A DNA stretch of 42,149 nt from an uncultured Eubacteriales bacterium (GTDB lineage: Bacteria; Bacillota; Clostridia; Peptostreptococcales; Anaerovoracaceae). A program made the position numbers and the translations under genes. Below the pieces are notes generated by a model that saw nothing but the letters and a program-made list of their open reading frames with translations, made no database searches and was not told the origin of the DNA. The DNA lies in assembly GCA_902798745.1 (NCBI GenBank), contig CADBXM010000019.1:1-42149 (forward strand), in the 5' to 3' direction. Positions 31,589 through 39,878 of this stretch are shown piece after piece; the first letter of the stretch is position 1; each line of letters opens with the position of its first letter.

Positions 31589-33007
31589 ATGAAATTGATA
31601 TTCGAGAAGAGCATTCCTGGTAGAGGACAAGATATCTTCCCTGCATGCGACGTTCCTTGCAAGCTCCCTGATGCTCCGCTTCGCGAGAAGAAGGCGCATC
31701 TCCCCGAGATCTCGGAAAACGAGATGGGAAGACACTACACAGCTCTCGCTAAGAGAGCGCACGGAGTAAACGACGGATTCTATCCGCTCGGCTCCTGCAC
31801 AATGAAGCACAATCCTAGGATCGACGAGAAGATGGCGGCGCTTCCCGGCTTCGCCAAGCTCCATCCGCTGCAGCCTGCTGACACTGTGAAAGGCGCTCAT
31901 GAGCTCATCGCCGAGCTCGAGAAGTTCCTCTGCGAGATCACAGGCATGGCAGGAGTAACATTTCAGCCTGCGGCCGGCGCTCACGGTGAGTTCACCGGAC
32001 TTCTCCTGATCAAGGCTTACCACACAGACAGAGGCGACATAGAGCGTAACGAGATCATCGTTCCTGACGCTGCTCACGGCACAAACCCTGCTTCGGCTAC
32101 AATGGCAGGCTACAAGACCATCGTCATCAAGTCGAACGAGAACGGAACAGTCGATATCGACGACCTCAAGGCTCACCTCGGTCCTAAGACAGCCGGTCTG
32201 ATGCTGACCAACCCTAACACGGTAGGTCTCTTCGATCCTAACATCATGGAGATCACAAAGCTCGTCCATGAGGCAGGCGGACTCTGCTACTATGACGGAG
32301 CCAACCTGAACGCTGTGATCGGCATCGTACGTCCTGCAGACATCGGATTCGACGTGATCCACATGAACCTGCACAAGACGTTCTCGACACCTCACGGCGG
32401 TGGCGGTCCTGGCAGCGGCCCATGCGCGTACAAGGATTTCCTTGCTCCGTTCGCGCCGGGTCTCGTATGCAAGGACGGCAAGAACTACGAGAGAGCTGAG
32501 AAGTCCATCGGTAACATGACGGGCTTCTACGGCAACTTCCTCGTAATGGTCAAGGCTTACACATACCTGCTGACCGTTGGTAAGGAAGTATACACTCTGG
32601 CTCAGAACGCCGTACTGAACGCTAACTACATGCAGGAAAAACTGAAAGACATCTATCCGATCGCTTTCGATACCACATGCATGCACGAGTTCGTAATCGG
32701 TCTCGACCCGATCTACAGAGAGACTCATGTATCTGCTCTGGATGTAGCAAAGGCGCTCCTCGACTATGGCATCCATCCGCCTACGATATACTTCCCTCTG
32801 ATCGTACACGAAGCTCTGATGATAGAGCCGACCGAGACAGAGACGAAGGAGACGCTCGACGAGGCTATCACAGCATTCCGCGAGATCTACGAGCGCATCT
32901 TCAACGCGCCTGAGACAGTCCAGAATGCTCCTCAGACCACACCGGTACTGAGACTCGACGACACAAAGGCTGCAAGAGAGCCGCATTTGCGTTACACATT
33001 CGAATAA
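31589..33007 (+). CDS. gcvPB: Glycine decarboxylase subunit 2 (P protein, C-terminal half)
   Basis: 472 residues. It carries the PLP lysine in MNLHKTFSTPHGGGGPGSGP. Other family blocks are YPLGSCTMKHNP, PAAGAHGEFTGLL, DAAHGTNPASA and MLTNPNTVGLFD. With GcvPA it decarboxylates glycine and hands the aminomethyl group to lipoyl-GcvH. AAAGGAGG lies inside the end of gcvPA, so translation is coupled. The operon ends at the hairpin at 33047. Confidence 0.96.
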   Translation: MKLIFEKSIPGRGQDIFPACDVPCKLPDAPLREKKAHLPEISENEMGRHYTALAKRAHGVNDGFYPLGSCTMKHNPRIDEKMAALPGFAKLHPLQPADTVKGAHELIAELEKFLCEITGMAGVTFQPAAGAHGEFTGLLLIKAYHTDRGDIERNEIIVPDAAHGTNPASATMAGYKTIVIKSNENGTVDIDDLKAHLGPKTAGLMLTNPNTVGLFDPNIMEITKLVHEAGGLCYYDGANLNAVIGIVRPADIGFDVIHMNLHKTFSTPHGGGGPGSGPCAYKDFLAPFAPGLVCKDGKNYERAEKSIGNMTGFYGNFLVMVKAYTYLLTVGKEVYTLAQNAVLNANYMQEKLKDIYPIAFDTTCMHEFVIGLDPIYRETHVSALDVAKALLDYGIHPPTIYFPLIVHEALMIEPTETETKETLDEAITAFREIYERIFNAPETVQNAPQTTPVLRLDDTKAAREPHLRYTFE

Positions 33008-33046
33008 CGCAATAGGATCGCGCAAAGAAATCGCGCAAAGAATAAG

Positions 33047-33074
33047 AAAGGGATCTGCAATTGCAGATCCCTTT
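33047..33074. terminator. Bidirectional terminator between gcvPB and lpdA
   Basis: A perfect 28-base palindrome: AAAGGGATCTGCAA (33047-33060) and its complement (33061-33074). The T stretch is part of the stem. It lies between two convergent operons. Just before it is a tandem 13-base repeat ATCGCGCAAAGAA (33017-33029 and 33030-33042, with one base changed). Confidence 0.75.
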
Positions 33075-33121
33075 GTATATGTCGAAATATTCCGCTTGGG
33101 CAAGACGGCCCACTGACACTT

Positions 33122-34498
33122 TTAAAGCCTTGCAGCCTCCATGATAGCTTCCACGAATGAAGGGTGAGGATGTATCGTATTCGCTATTTCTTCAAGTGTC
33201 ATGCCACGGGCAATAGCCAGTGAAAGCTCGCCTATAAGATCAGAGGCTCTTCCGCACAGAAGGTGAGCTCCGATAACAACATGATCGTCAGCCCTGGCCA
33301 CTAACTTGACAAATCCTCTGCCGAGCCCGGCGATCAGCGTCTTTCCGTTTGCCGACATAGGATATTTTTTTGTGAGGACTTCGATCCCGGCTTCCTTTGC
33401 TTCTTCGGCTGTGAGCCCGACAACGGCGATCTCGGGATCTGTATAGATGCAGCTTGGGACGGTATCCATGTTGATGGTAGCCTGAGCGCCGTTGATGATA
33501 GCTACGGCGTTTCGGCCTTCTGCCGCAGCTGTGTGAGCCAGCTGAACTCCGCCGATGCAATCACCTATGGCGTATACACTCTTTAATGGCGTTTCATATC
33601 TTTCATCGACTTTGATAAAGCCCTTGCTATCTTTGAGATCCGGATGCTTCTCAAGCAACTCATCGCTGAATACTCCTGCTGTATTAGGAATGCGGCCTAC
33701 GCACATGAGTACTTTATCCGCTTTTACGATGATCTCTTCATCTTTCTTGTTCTTCAGGGTGACGACCAGTTTGCCTGCATCCTTTTCAATTTTCTGTACA
33801 GGGGAAGATACATGCACATCGACGCCTTTTTTCTCCAGCGCCATTTTAATGCTGCGACCTATCTCCTTATCAATGATAGGCAGGAGTCTGTCCAAGCCCT
33901 CGATGACCGTTACGTGGTCGCCGAGGTCAGCATATATAGTTGCGAACTCGATCCCGATCACTCCTCCGCCTATGATCACGAATTCAGGGATCTCTTCGCC
34001 TCCCATGTCGATCAGCTCAGTGCTGTCTATTACACCCGGAAGGTCCGCGCCCGGGATAGGTGGGATAAATGGCTTGGATCCCGTGGCTATGATGATGCTT
34101 TTTGCGGAAACAGGAGCTCCGTCAACCATCACTTCATGTTCTCCCGTAACGACAGCAGTGCCCGTCAGAAAGTCTATTTTCTTTTTGGCTACCAGGCCTG
34201 ATATACCATTTCTGAGGGTGTCAAGAACCTCATCCTTTCTTTCTCCTATCCTCTTTCTGTTGGCCTTCAATCCCTCTATCTCAATGCCTGCATCCGCGCC
34301 TTGAGCAGCCTCTCTGTAGATGTCTGATGAGTGCATCAAAGCTTTGGTAGGTATGCAGCCTCTGTTGAGACAGGTGCCGCCAATGCGGTCCTTTTCGACC
34401 AGAGCCACATTCATGCCAAAGTCTGCAGCGTAAAAGGCAGCTTCATATCCGCCCGGCCCGGCGCCGATGATGATAAGGTCGTATCGATAATCATTCAT
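33122..34498 (-). CDS. lpdA: Dihydrolipoyl dehydrogenase (glycine cleavage L protein)
   Basis: 458 residues from the ATG at 34498 with AAAGGAG upstream; an open frame to 34564 runs into the lplA end and has no better site. It is an FAD disulfide oxidoreductase. It has IIGAGPGGYEAA (FAD), the redox-active cysteines in GGTCLNRGCIP (C43 and C48), FVIIGGGVIGIEFA (NAD), VYAIGDCIGG, and the catalytic His in HPHPSFVEA near the end. It reoxidises the lipoyl arm of GcvH. There is no lipoyl domain at the N-terminus. It lies downstream of lplA on the same strand and faces the gcv operon. Confidence 0.95.
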   Translation of the reverse strand: MNDYRYDLIIIGAGPGGYEAAFYAADFGMNVALVEKDRIGGTCLNRGCIPTKALMHSSDIYREAAQGADAGIEIEGLKANRKRIGERKDEVLDTLRNGISGLVAKKKIDFLTGTAVVTGEHEVMVDGAPVSAKSIIIATGSKPFIPPIPGADLPGVIDSTELIDMGGEEIPEFVIIGGGVIGIEFATIYADLGDHVTVIEGLDRLLPIIDKEIGRSIKMALEKKGVDVHVSSPVQKIEKDAGKLVVTLKNKKDEEIIVKADKVLMCVGRIPNTAGVFSDELLEKHPDLKDSKGFIKVDERYETPLKSVYAIGDCIGGVQLAHTAAAEGRNAVAIINGAQATINMDTVPSCIYTDPEIAVVGLTAEEAKEAGIEVLTKKYPMSANGKTLIAGLGRGFVKLVARADDHVVIGAHLLCGRASDLIGELSLAIARGMTLEEIANTIHPHPSFVEAIMEAARL

Positions 34499-34563
34499 TT
34501 TGTACTCCTTTTCAAATTGTGACAGTCCATTCGACTTTGATGAAACTATAGATGCGCGGGGCA

Positions 34564-35565
34564 TCAGATCGACGATGCGATAAGAACGAGCACCTCATAG
34601 GCGTTTGCAGATACTCCCTCAGGAAGCTTGAGTCCGAGGATATCGGCCCTGTCATATCTGCAACCTGTCAGCAGGCTCTCAAGTTCACTGAACATATCCG
34701 TCTCAAGCGAGTCAGAGTACAGCCGGCAGTCATCGATGTATCCGCCTTTCATCAAAAGCTGTATCTGCACCTCGCCCCAGTCAAACCTGTGGATCAATTC
34801 CTTTTCAAAACGTATGCGTTTGCCCAGCCTCCATTCTTCCGATGAATATTTTCCTATGAGTTCAGACGGTATGTCCGGCAACTCCATGACTACCTTACCA
34901 CCGCTGTATTCTCTTTCTGCCGCTTCCACTATCGCATCCTGCATCGCAGCGATAAGACTCGCGGTATCGAGTCCGGCAAGACCTGCACCCAGATGATCTC
35001 TCAGATTGGTGACCCTCGACCTGACAGACGAAACTCCCTTTGACTTCAGTTTGGAATCAGGCACAGTAAGGTATTTCGGAATGTCATCAGATATCACATC
35101 CATCATTATTGTGCCATGATGGTAGTTGTACCCGCGTGACGAGTAGTAAGCATGACCCGAAAACTTGCATCCGTCCACCGTGAGATCGTTGCGCCCGGTC
35201 TTTACCGCATTGACGCCCAAAAGTCTGCATGCCCTCAGTATCACATCAGTCTGTTTTGCCACGTCAAAGACTCCGTCCTTTGCGATGAATGTGAAATTTA
35301 GGTTCCCGAGGTCATGATAGACGGCACCACCGCCCGACATCCTGCGCGCCAGACATATGCCGTCCCGTTTGATCGCCTCCACATCGCACTCTCTCCATGG
35401 ATTCTGATTTCTGCCTATCACAACTGTTGGTTTATTCTGCCAAAGAAAGATCAGCATGACCCCATCCTCAGCGTTCATGGTAAGGAATTCCTCTGCTGCG
35501 AGGTTTGCATAGGGGTCAGTGCAGTCTGTTTTTATTACTTTGAGACGGACTTCCTTAGTTGTCAT
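34564..35565 (-). CDS. lplA: Lipoate-protein ligase
   Basis: 333 residues. It attaches lipoate to carrier proteins, here most likely GcvH. Motifs are WQNKPTVVIGRNQNPW, RRMSGGGAVYHDLGNLNF, and GRNDLTVDGCKFSGHAYY with the catalytic lysine. The C-terminal ~90 residues form the accessory domain (RFDWGEVQIQLLMKGG). It is 65 bases upstream of lpdA on the same strand, and the pair complements the convergent gcv genes. Confidence 0.93.
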   Translation of the reverse strand: MTTKEVRLKVIKTDCTDPYANLAAEEFLTMNAEDGVMLIFLWQNKPTVVIGRNQNPWRECDVEAIKRDGICLARRMSGGGAVYHDLGNLNFTFIAKDGVFDVAKQTDVILRACRLLGVNAVKTGRNDLTVDGCKFSGHAYYSSRGYNYHHGTIMMDVISDDIPKYLTVPDSKLKSKGVSSVRSRVTNLRDHLGAGLAGLDTASLIAAMQDAIVEAAEREYSGGKVVMELPDIPSELIGKYSSEEWRLGKRIRFEKELIHRFDWGEVQIQLLMKGGYIDDCRLYSDSLETDMFSELESLLTGCRYDRADILGLKLPEGVSANAYEVLVLIASSI

Positions 35566-35605
35566 TTTGTTCTCTCATTGACGGCATCACTCTTACTTCT
35601 GATTG

Positions 35606-35639
35606 AAAAAAACAGAGTCCGGGGGAATATGCCGGACTC
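35606..35639 (-). terminator. Terminator after the response regulator gene
   Basis: On the minus strand GAGTCCGG (35639-35632) pairs with CCGGACTC (35622-35615), followed by TGTTTTTTT. It separates the response regulator transcript from lplA. Confidence 0.9.
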
Positions 35640-35661
35640 GTGGAATATCAGCTTTTCTTTT

Positions 35662-36351
35662 TTAGTGCACGGTGAACCTGTATCCTAGCCCGCGCACCGT
35701 GATGAGGTATCTTGGGTTGGAAGGATCGTCCTCGATCTTCTGTCTCAGTCTGTTGACGTATACCATTATGGCATTCTCGTCGATTATGGTCTCACCCCAG
35801 ATGACACTGTAGATCATGTCCTTAGAGAAGATGTGATCTACGTTATCGATGAACAGCTTGATCATCGAATTCTCCTTTGCCGACAGTGGAATCTCCTCAC
35901 CGTTTTTATAGAACCTCAGAGTTGAGGTATTGTAGGTGAATGGACCCGCTTCGATAATGTTGCTCCTGCTTTGAGGAGAACTCTCACGGCTGCGTCTGAT
36001 GAGCGCCTTTGCCTTTGCTACGAGTGTGACCGGATTGAATGGCTTGATAATGTAGTCATCAGCGCCGATCTCAAGACCATAGAGAGCATCCTGATCTTCC
36101 TTACGACCACTGACTACCATGACAGGTGTCGTAAGCCCCTTGGCTCTGATGCGCTGTATCACTTCGAATCCGTTTATGCCTCTCATGTTGATATCAAGAA
36201 GTATCAGGTCGTATTGATTAACTTCAAGAAGTTCAAGCGCTGCCTCCCCGCTTATGGCGAGGTCGTTCTCTATCCCATTGGACTTGAGAGCTTTGTGGAG
36301 CATGGTCAGGATAGTTTTATCGTCATCTACTACCAGGACTTTATCAGCCAT
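35662..36351 (-). CDS. OmpR/PhoB-type response regulator
   Basis: 229 residues. The receiver domain (1-~120) has the acidic pair D9-D10, the phosphorylated D53 in LILLDINMRG, and K103 in IIKPFN. The C-terminal winged helix (~130-229) has PLSAKENSMIKLF, the recognition-helix region VYVNRLRQKIEDDP and the YLITVRGLGYRF end. AGGAGG precedes the ATG. It is divergent from the histidine kinase at 36538, its likely partner. An inverted repeat lies just before its ribosome site. Confidence 0.95.
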   Translation of the reverse strand: MADKVLVVDDDKTILTMLHKALKSNGIENDLAISGEAALELLEVNQYDLILLDINMRGINGFEVIQRIRAKGLTTPVMVVSGRKEDQDALYGLEIGADDYIIKPFNPVTLVAKAKALIRRSRESSPQSRSNIIEAGPFTYNTSTLRFYKNGEEIPLSAKENSMIKLFIDNVDHIFSKDMIYSVIWGETIIDENAIMVYVNRLRQKIEDDPSNPRYLITVRGLGYRFTVH

Positions 36352-36368
36352 ATATTCCTCCTAACACT

Positions 36369-36387
36369 GTCCGTGACGATCACGGAC
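36369..36387. promoter_or_regulatory. Inverted repeat before the response regulator
   Basis: GTCCGTGA (36369-36376) and TCACGGAC (36380-36387) form a perfect 8-bp inverted repeat with a three-base spacer, 18 bases from the start codon and just upstream of AGGAGG. It could be an operator for autoregulation or a leader hairpin. Confidence 0.45.
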
Positions 36388-36537
36388 CCATAAATACATC
36401 GTTATTTTACCACAAATCCACAATAAAATGTGGCATATACTTGATATATCTACACTATTTTGTGCCGAACGGGCTGTCTTCATGGTAAAATGTGTGTTGT
36501 TGATGCGCGGATATCGCGCAGATTGGAGGTAATCAGA

Positions 36538-38385
36538 TTGCGAAAAAAGTTTTCCGGACGTGAAGCAATGATAATTGCTCTAATTGCCGCAATAGCCCTC
36601 ATAGCAATTGGAGGCTACAATGCTTGGCGCGCTTTCCAGAGGTTTGATGAAAGCTTCCTCAATGAGAAGGACCGCCAACTTTACAGTCTGATGCGTTCAG
36701 ATGATATCAATATAGAGAATTCCATCAGCTCATTTGTGAGGGAAGCTGAAACGTTTTTGAACCGCAACAGTGTAAGCAACGCTCTTGACAAGTGGAGGAA
36801 GAACGGTAAAAAAGATGACCTTCAGAGTGTGATAGAAGACAACACAATGAAGACAAATCCTATTTACGCCGATCTTCTGGTGATACGCAAGGATAAAGTC
36901 GTAATGGCAGCTTCTGGCAACAAAGAATATACATTCCTCACGGGCAGAAACCCTTCCGGATTCCACGTGTGCAGAGACGATGCCGGAAATTATTACATGG
37001 CATACGAGCAAGACGTCACGAAAAACATAAGATTCGATGCTCTTATCAACCTTGCGAGTTTCTATAGCGCAGCCATTGGTTCCAACCCTGAAAGACAGGT
37101 GTTGCTGCTCGATGCAGGTGGCAGAGTTCTGTTGACGACAGACGGCAGTGTGACTCTTGAACTCGGGTCGGGTACCGAAGCTGAAGGTGATCTTGAAGAG
37201 ACCAGAAGCTTTATTGAGGAATGTCAGAAAAGCAATACTTCCGGCGGCAGGATGATGAACCTGACGGATAGTGAGGGTAATGGATATACTGCGAGGATGG
37301 TGGTGCTCCCGAGCGTTAATACTGTCAACGGCGAATTCGCCATCGGGATGATCGTAAACTATGAGGATGCGATCGCACCTTCAAGAACAGTCGCAGAGCA
37401 GATACTGATATTCGGCGGGCTTGCGTTGGCGGGCATACTGGCGCTTATTGTAATTATCTTTTATATGAGCCGAGCAAACAGGACCAGTTATGAAGAACTG
37501 CGTGCGCTCAAGAAAAAGAACGAGGCTATGGAAGAGATCAACCAGAAGATGCAGGCTCTGACTCACCACCAAAGACTCGAGACCATTGGAACGATGACAG
37601 CCAGCATAGCTCATGACTTCAACAACCTGCTGACACCGATCATGGGCTACAGCATCATGACGATGGAGATGCTTCCACCTGACGCGACCGATCTTCAGGA
37701 AAACCTGATGGAGGTGTACAACGCTTCCGTAAAAGCCAAGGACATAGTGACAAGACTCGCTGAGCTGACAAAGAAGGGCAGTGAGGCGAACTATACGGAT
37801 ATCGAGATAGATGAAGTGATCCAGAGCGCTCTCAAGGTGACACTCCCTGCAAAGCCAAAGGAAGTAGAGGTAAAGGCAGGCTTCGATGCGGAAGGAGTGC
37901 TGGTCAAGGCTGATCGGACCCAGATATCCCAGCTGGTAATGAATATAGTGCTGAACGCATATGATGCAATGAGGGATACCGGAGGTACCTTGATGGTGTC
38001 TACAAGGCAGTCCGGTGAAGAGGTGATAATGCGCTTCAAAGATACAGGCTGCGGTATGGACGCTGAGACGGTATCAAGGATATTCGATCCATTCTATACC
38101 ACAAAAGAATCCGGCAAGGGCACGGGGCTTGGACTCGCGATAGTTGCACAGATAGTCGAGACTCATGGCGGCAGGATATATGTTGAATCACAACCGGGCG
38201 AGGGCACCGAGTTCAGGATATACATACCTATAGCCGGCAGTGGCATGGATGGACTCAGCTGGGGAGCCGACCCGGAAAGCAGATACGATACCAAGCGCTA
38301 TACGGCCAAATTGTTCCGTCAGGAGCTTGCTAAGGCAGAGGCAGCCCGCCGCGAATTGGAAGCGGAAGGGCCTGAAAAAGAATAA
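36538..38385 (+). CDS. Membrane sensor histidine kinase
   Basis: 615 residues from a TTG at 36538 with GGAGG eight bases upstream; the longer frame from 36460 has no ribosome site. A membrane span at about 10-27 and another at about 289-310 enclose a ~260-residue outer sensor region. A coiled linker (YEELRALKKKNEAMEEIN) follows, then the H-box IGTMTASIAHDFNNLLTPI with His359, an N-box LVMNIVLNAYDAM, and DTGCGMD, FYTTKESGKGTGLGLA (G-box). The HDFNNLL form resembles NtrB-like and hybrid kinases rather than PhoR partners. A ~50-residue charged tail follows the ATPase domain. No receiver domain is fused; the regulator at 35662 is the likely partner. The signal is unknown. Confidence 0.92.
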   Translation: MRKKFSGREAMIIALIAAIALIAIGGYNAWRAFQRFDESFLNEKDRQLYSLMRSDDINIENSISSFVREAETFLNRNSVSNALDKWRKNGKKDDLQSVIEDNTMKTNPIYADLLVIRKDKVVMAASGNKEYTFLTGRNPSGFHVCRDDAGNYYMAYEQDVTKNIRFDALINLASFYSAAIGSNPERQVLLLDAGGRVLLTTDGSVTLELGSGTEAEGDLEETRSFIEECQKSNTSGGRMMNLTDSEGNGYTARMVVLPSVNTVNGEFAIGMIVNYEDAIAPSRTVAEQILIFGGLALAGILALIVIIFYMSRANRTSYEELRALKKKNEAMEEINQKMQALTHHQRLETIGTMTASIAHDFNNLLTPIMGYSIMTMEMLPPDATDLQENLMEVYNASVKAKDIVTRLAELTKKGSEANYTDIEIDEVIQSALKVTLPAKPKEVEVKAGFDAEGVLVKADRTQISQLVMNIVLNAYDAMRDTGGTLMVSTRQSGEEVIMRFKDTGCGMDAETVSRIFDPFYTTKESGKGTGLGLAIVAQIVETHGGRIYVESQPGEGTEFRIYIPIAGSGMDGLSWGADPESRYDTKRYTAKLFRQELAKAEAARRELEAEGPEKE

Positions 38386-38414
38386 AAAAACAGGCACAAG
38401 AATTGCTCCACACC

Positions 38415-38450
38415 GCTGTCCGGTCAGAAATGGACCGGACAGCCTTTTAT
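38415..38450 (+). terminator. Terminator after the histidine kinase
   Basis: GCTGTCCGGTC (38415-38425) pairs perfectly over 11 bp with GACCGGACAGC (38433-38443), followed by CTTTTATTTT. Confidence 0.9.
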
Positions 38451-38555
38451 TTTAAATTTCATGCAATATTATCCCCTCGCTTGTGATATTATATATACGG
38501 CTTATTTCGGCGCTATGCCGAGGAGATGATTAATAGATGAAAGGAATACAAGATC

Positions 38556-39752
38556 ATGATAATTCTGGTAGTTAACACGGGTAGTTCTTCCCTCAAGTAT
38601 CAGCTGATCAATATGGACGATGAGTCCGTGCTCGCTAAGGGCCTTTGCGAGAGGATCGGTATCGACGGTCACATGAATTACAAGACCGAAGAGGGAACCG
38701 TATTTGACAAGGACGTCGCACTTCCTGATCACGGTGTAGCTATGCAGCTCGTAATCGATGCTCTTACAGATAAGGAGCACGGAGTGATCTCTTCGATGGA
38801 TGAGATCGGAGCTGTAGGACACAGGATCGTACAGGGAGGCTATCTTTTTGATAAGTCCGAACTCATCAACGACGAGGTCGAAGCAGGCATCGAAGAGCTC
38901 TGCACACTCGGACCTCTTCACAACCCACCGGCACTGGTCGGTATCCGCGCCTGCAAGAAGGTTCTTCCGAACACTCCTGGCGCTGTAGTATTCGACACAA
39001 CATTCCACAGGACAATGCCTGATGAGTGCAAATACTATGCTATCCCTTGGGAATATGCAGAGAAGTATCATGTACAGAGATACGGAGCTCACGGCACAAG
39101 CCACCGTTATGTATCTGAGCGCTGCGCTGAGCTGATGGGCAAGGACCCTAAGGACCTCAACATCATCACATGCCACCTCGGCAATGGTTCTTCCATCACA
39201 GCTGTCAAAGGCGGCAAGTGCTATGACACATCCATGGGCCTCACACCTCTCGAAGGTCTCGTAATGGGAACACGCTGCGGTTCTATCGACCCTACAGTTG
39301 TAAGCTTCATCTATGAGCAGACAGGAATGCCTGTAAAAGAGATCACAGATATGATGACCAAGAAATCCGGTCTCCTCGCGATCTCCGAGATCTCCGCTGA
39401 CTGCAGAGACATCTGCAAGGCTGATGCAGAGGGCAATCACAAGGCTCATGTTGCAAGAGAGATGCTGCTCAGATCCGTCAAGAGATTCGTTGGCGCTTAC
39501 GCTGCTGAACTCGGACAGGTAGACGCAATGGTATTCACAGCCGGAATCGGCGAGAACGACATTGAGCTCAGAGAAAAGGTCTGCGAAAACCTCAGCATCA
39601 TGGGAGTCGTTATCGACAAGGAAAAGAACGACTGCCGCGGCAAAGAGGTCGAGATCACAGGCGAAGGATCCAAGATCCGCGTCTTCATCATACCAACCAA
39701 CGAAGAGCTGATGATCGCAAAGGATACACAGGCTCTCGTAGAAGGCAGGTAG
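38556..39752 (+). CDS. ackA: Acetate kinase
   Basis: 398 residues. It makes ATP from acetyl phosphate and ADP. The family signatures are ILVVNTGSSSLKYQLI at the start, GHRIVQGG, LGPLHNPPALVGI, VVFDTTFHRTMP, RYGAHGTSHRYV, CHLGNGSSITAVKGGK, MGTRCGSIDP and FTAGIGENDIELRE. It has its own upstream gap of about 100 bases after a terminator. No phosphotransacetylase gene is in the window. With the next gene it forms the pyruvate-to-acetate energy route. Confidence 0.97.
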   Translation: MIILVVNTGSSSLKYQLINMDDESVLAKGLCERIGIDGHMNYKTEEGTVFDKDVALPDHGVAMQLVIDALTDKEHGVISSMDEIGAVGHRIVQGGYLFDKSELINDEVEAGIEELCTLGPLHNPPALVGIRACKKVLPNTPGAVVFDTTFHRTMPDECKYYAIPWEYAEKYHVQRYGAHGTSHRYVSERCAELMGKDPKDLNIITCHLGNGSSITAVKGGKCYDTSMGLTPLEGLVMGTRCGSIDPTVVSFIYEQTGMPVKEITDMMTKKSGLLAISEISADCRDICKADAEGNHKAHVAREMLLRSVKRFVGAYAAELGQVDAMVFTAGIGENDIELREKVCENLSIMGVVIDKEKNDCRGKEVEITGEGSKIRVFIIPTNEELMIAKDTQALVEGR

Positions 39753-39878
39753 AGATAAAAGGGGCTATTTGCTGAGACCCTAATGAATCACGGGAATAAT
39801 TATTTCACCATATATTCCAAAAAAGTACTTTTTACTAATTATCACTTTTCAAACCTTTTGTAAGGAGAGATGAAAAAA

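Noticed and set aside
33017-33042. Tandem 13-base repeat as a mobile or CRISPR-like element
   Set aside because: Only two short copies with no spacer or associated genes; probably a local duplication beside the terminator.
31565-33103. Long minus-strand open frame (512 codons) opposite gcvPB
   Set aside because: It mirrors the coding strand of gcvPB; the protein is a low-quality Cys/Arg/Ser-rich shadow with no ribosome site.
38502-39449. 315-codon minus-strand open frame opposite ackA
   Set aside because: Shadow of acetate kinase, whose identity is certain.
39821-39840. AAAAAGTACTTTTT palindrome between ackA and nifJ as a terminator
   Set aside because: The stem is made only of A-T and one G-C step, too weak to terminate; ackA and nifJ may be read through or have separate promoters.
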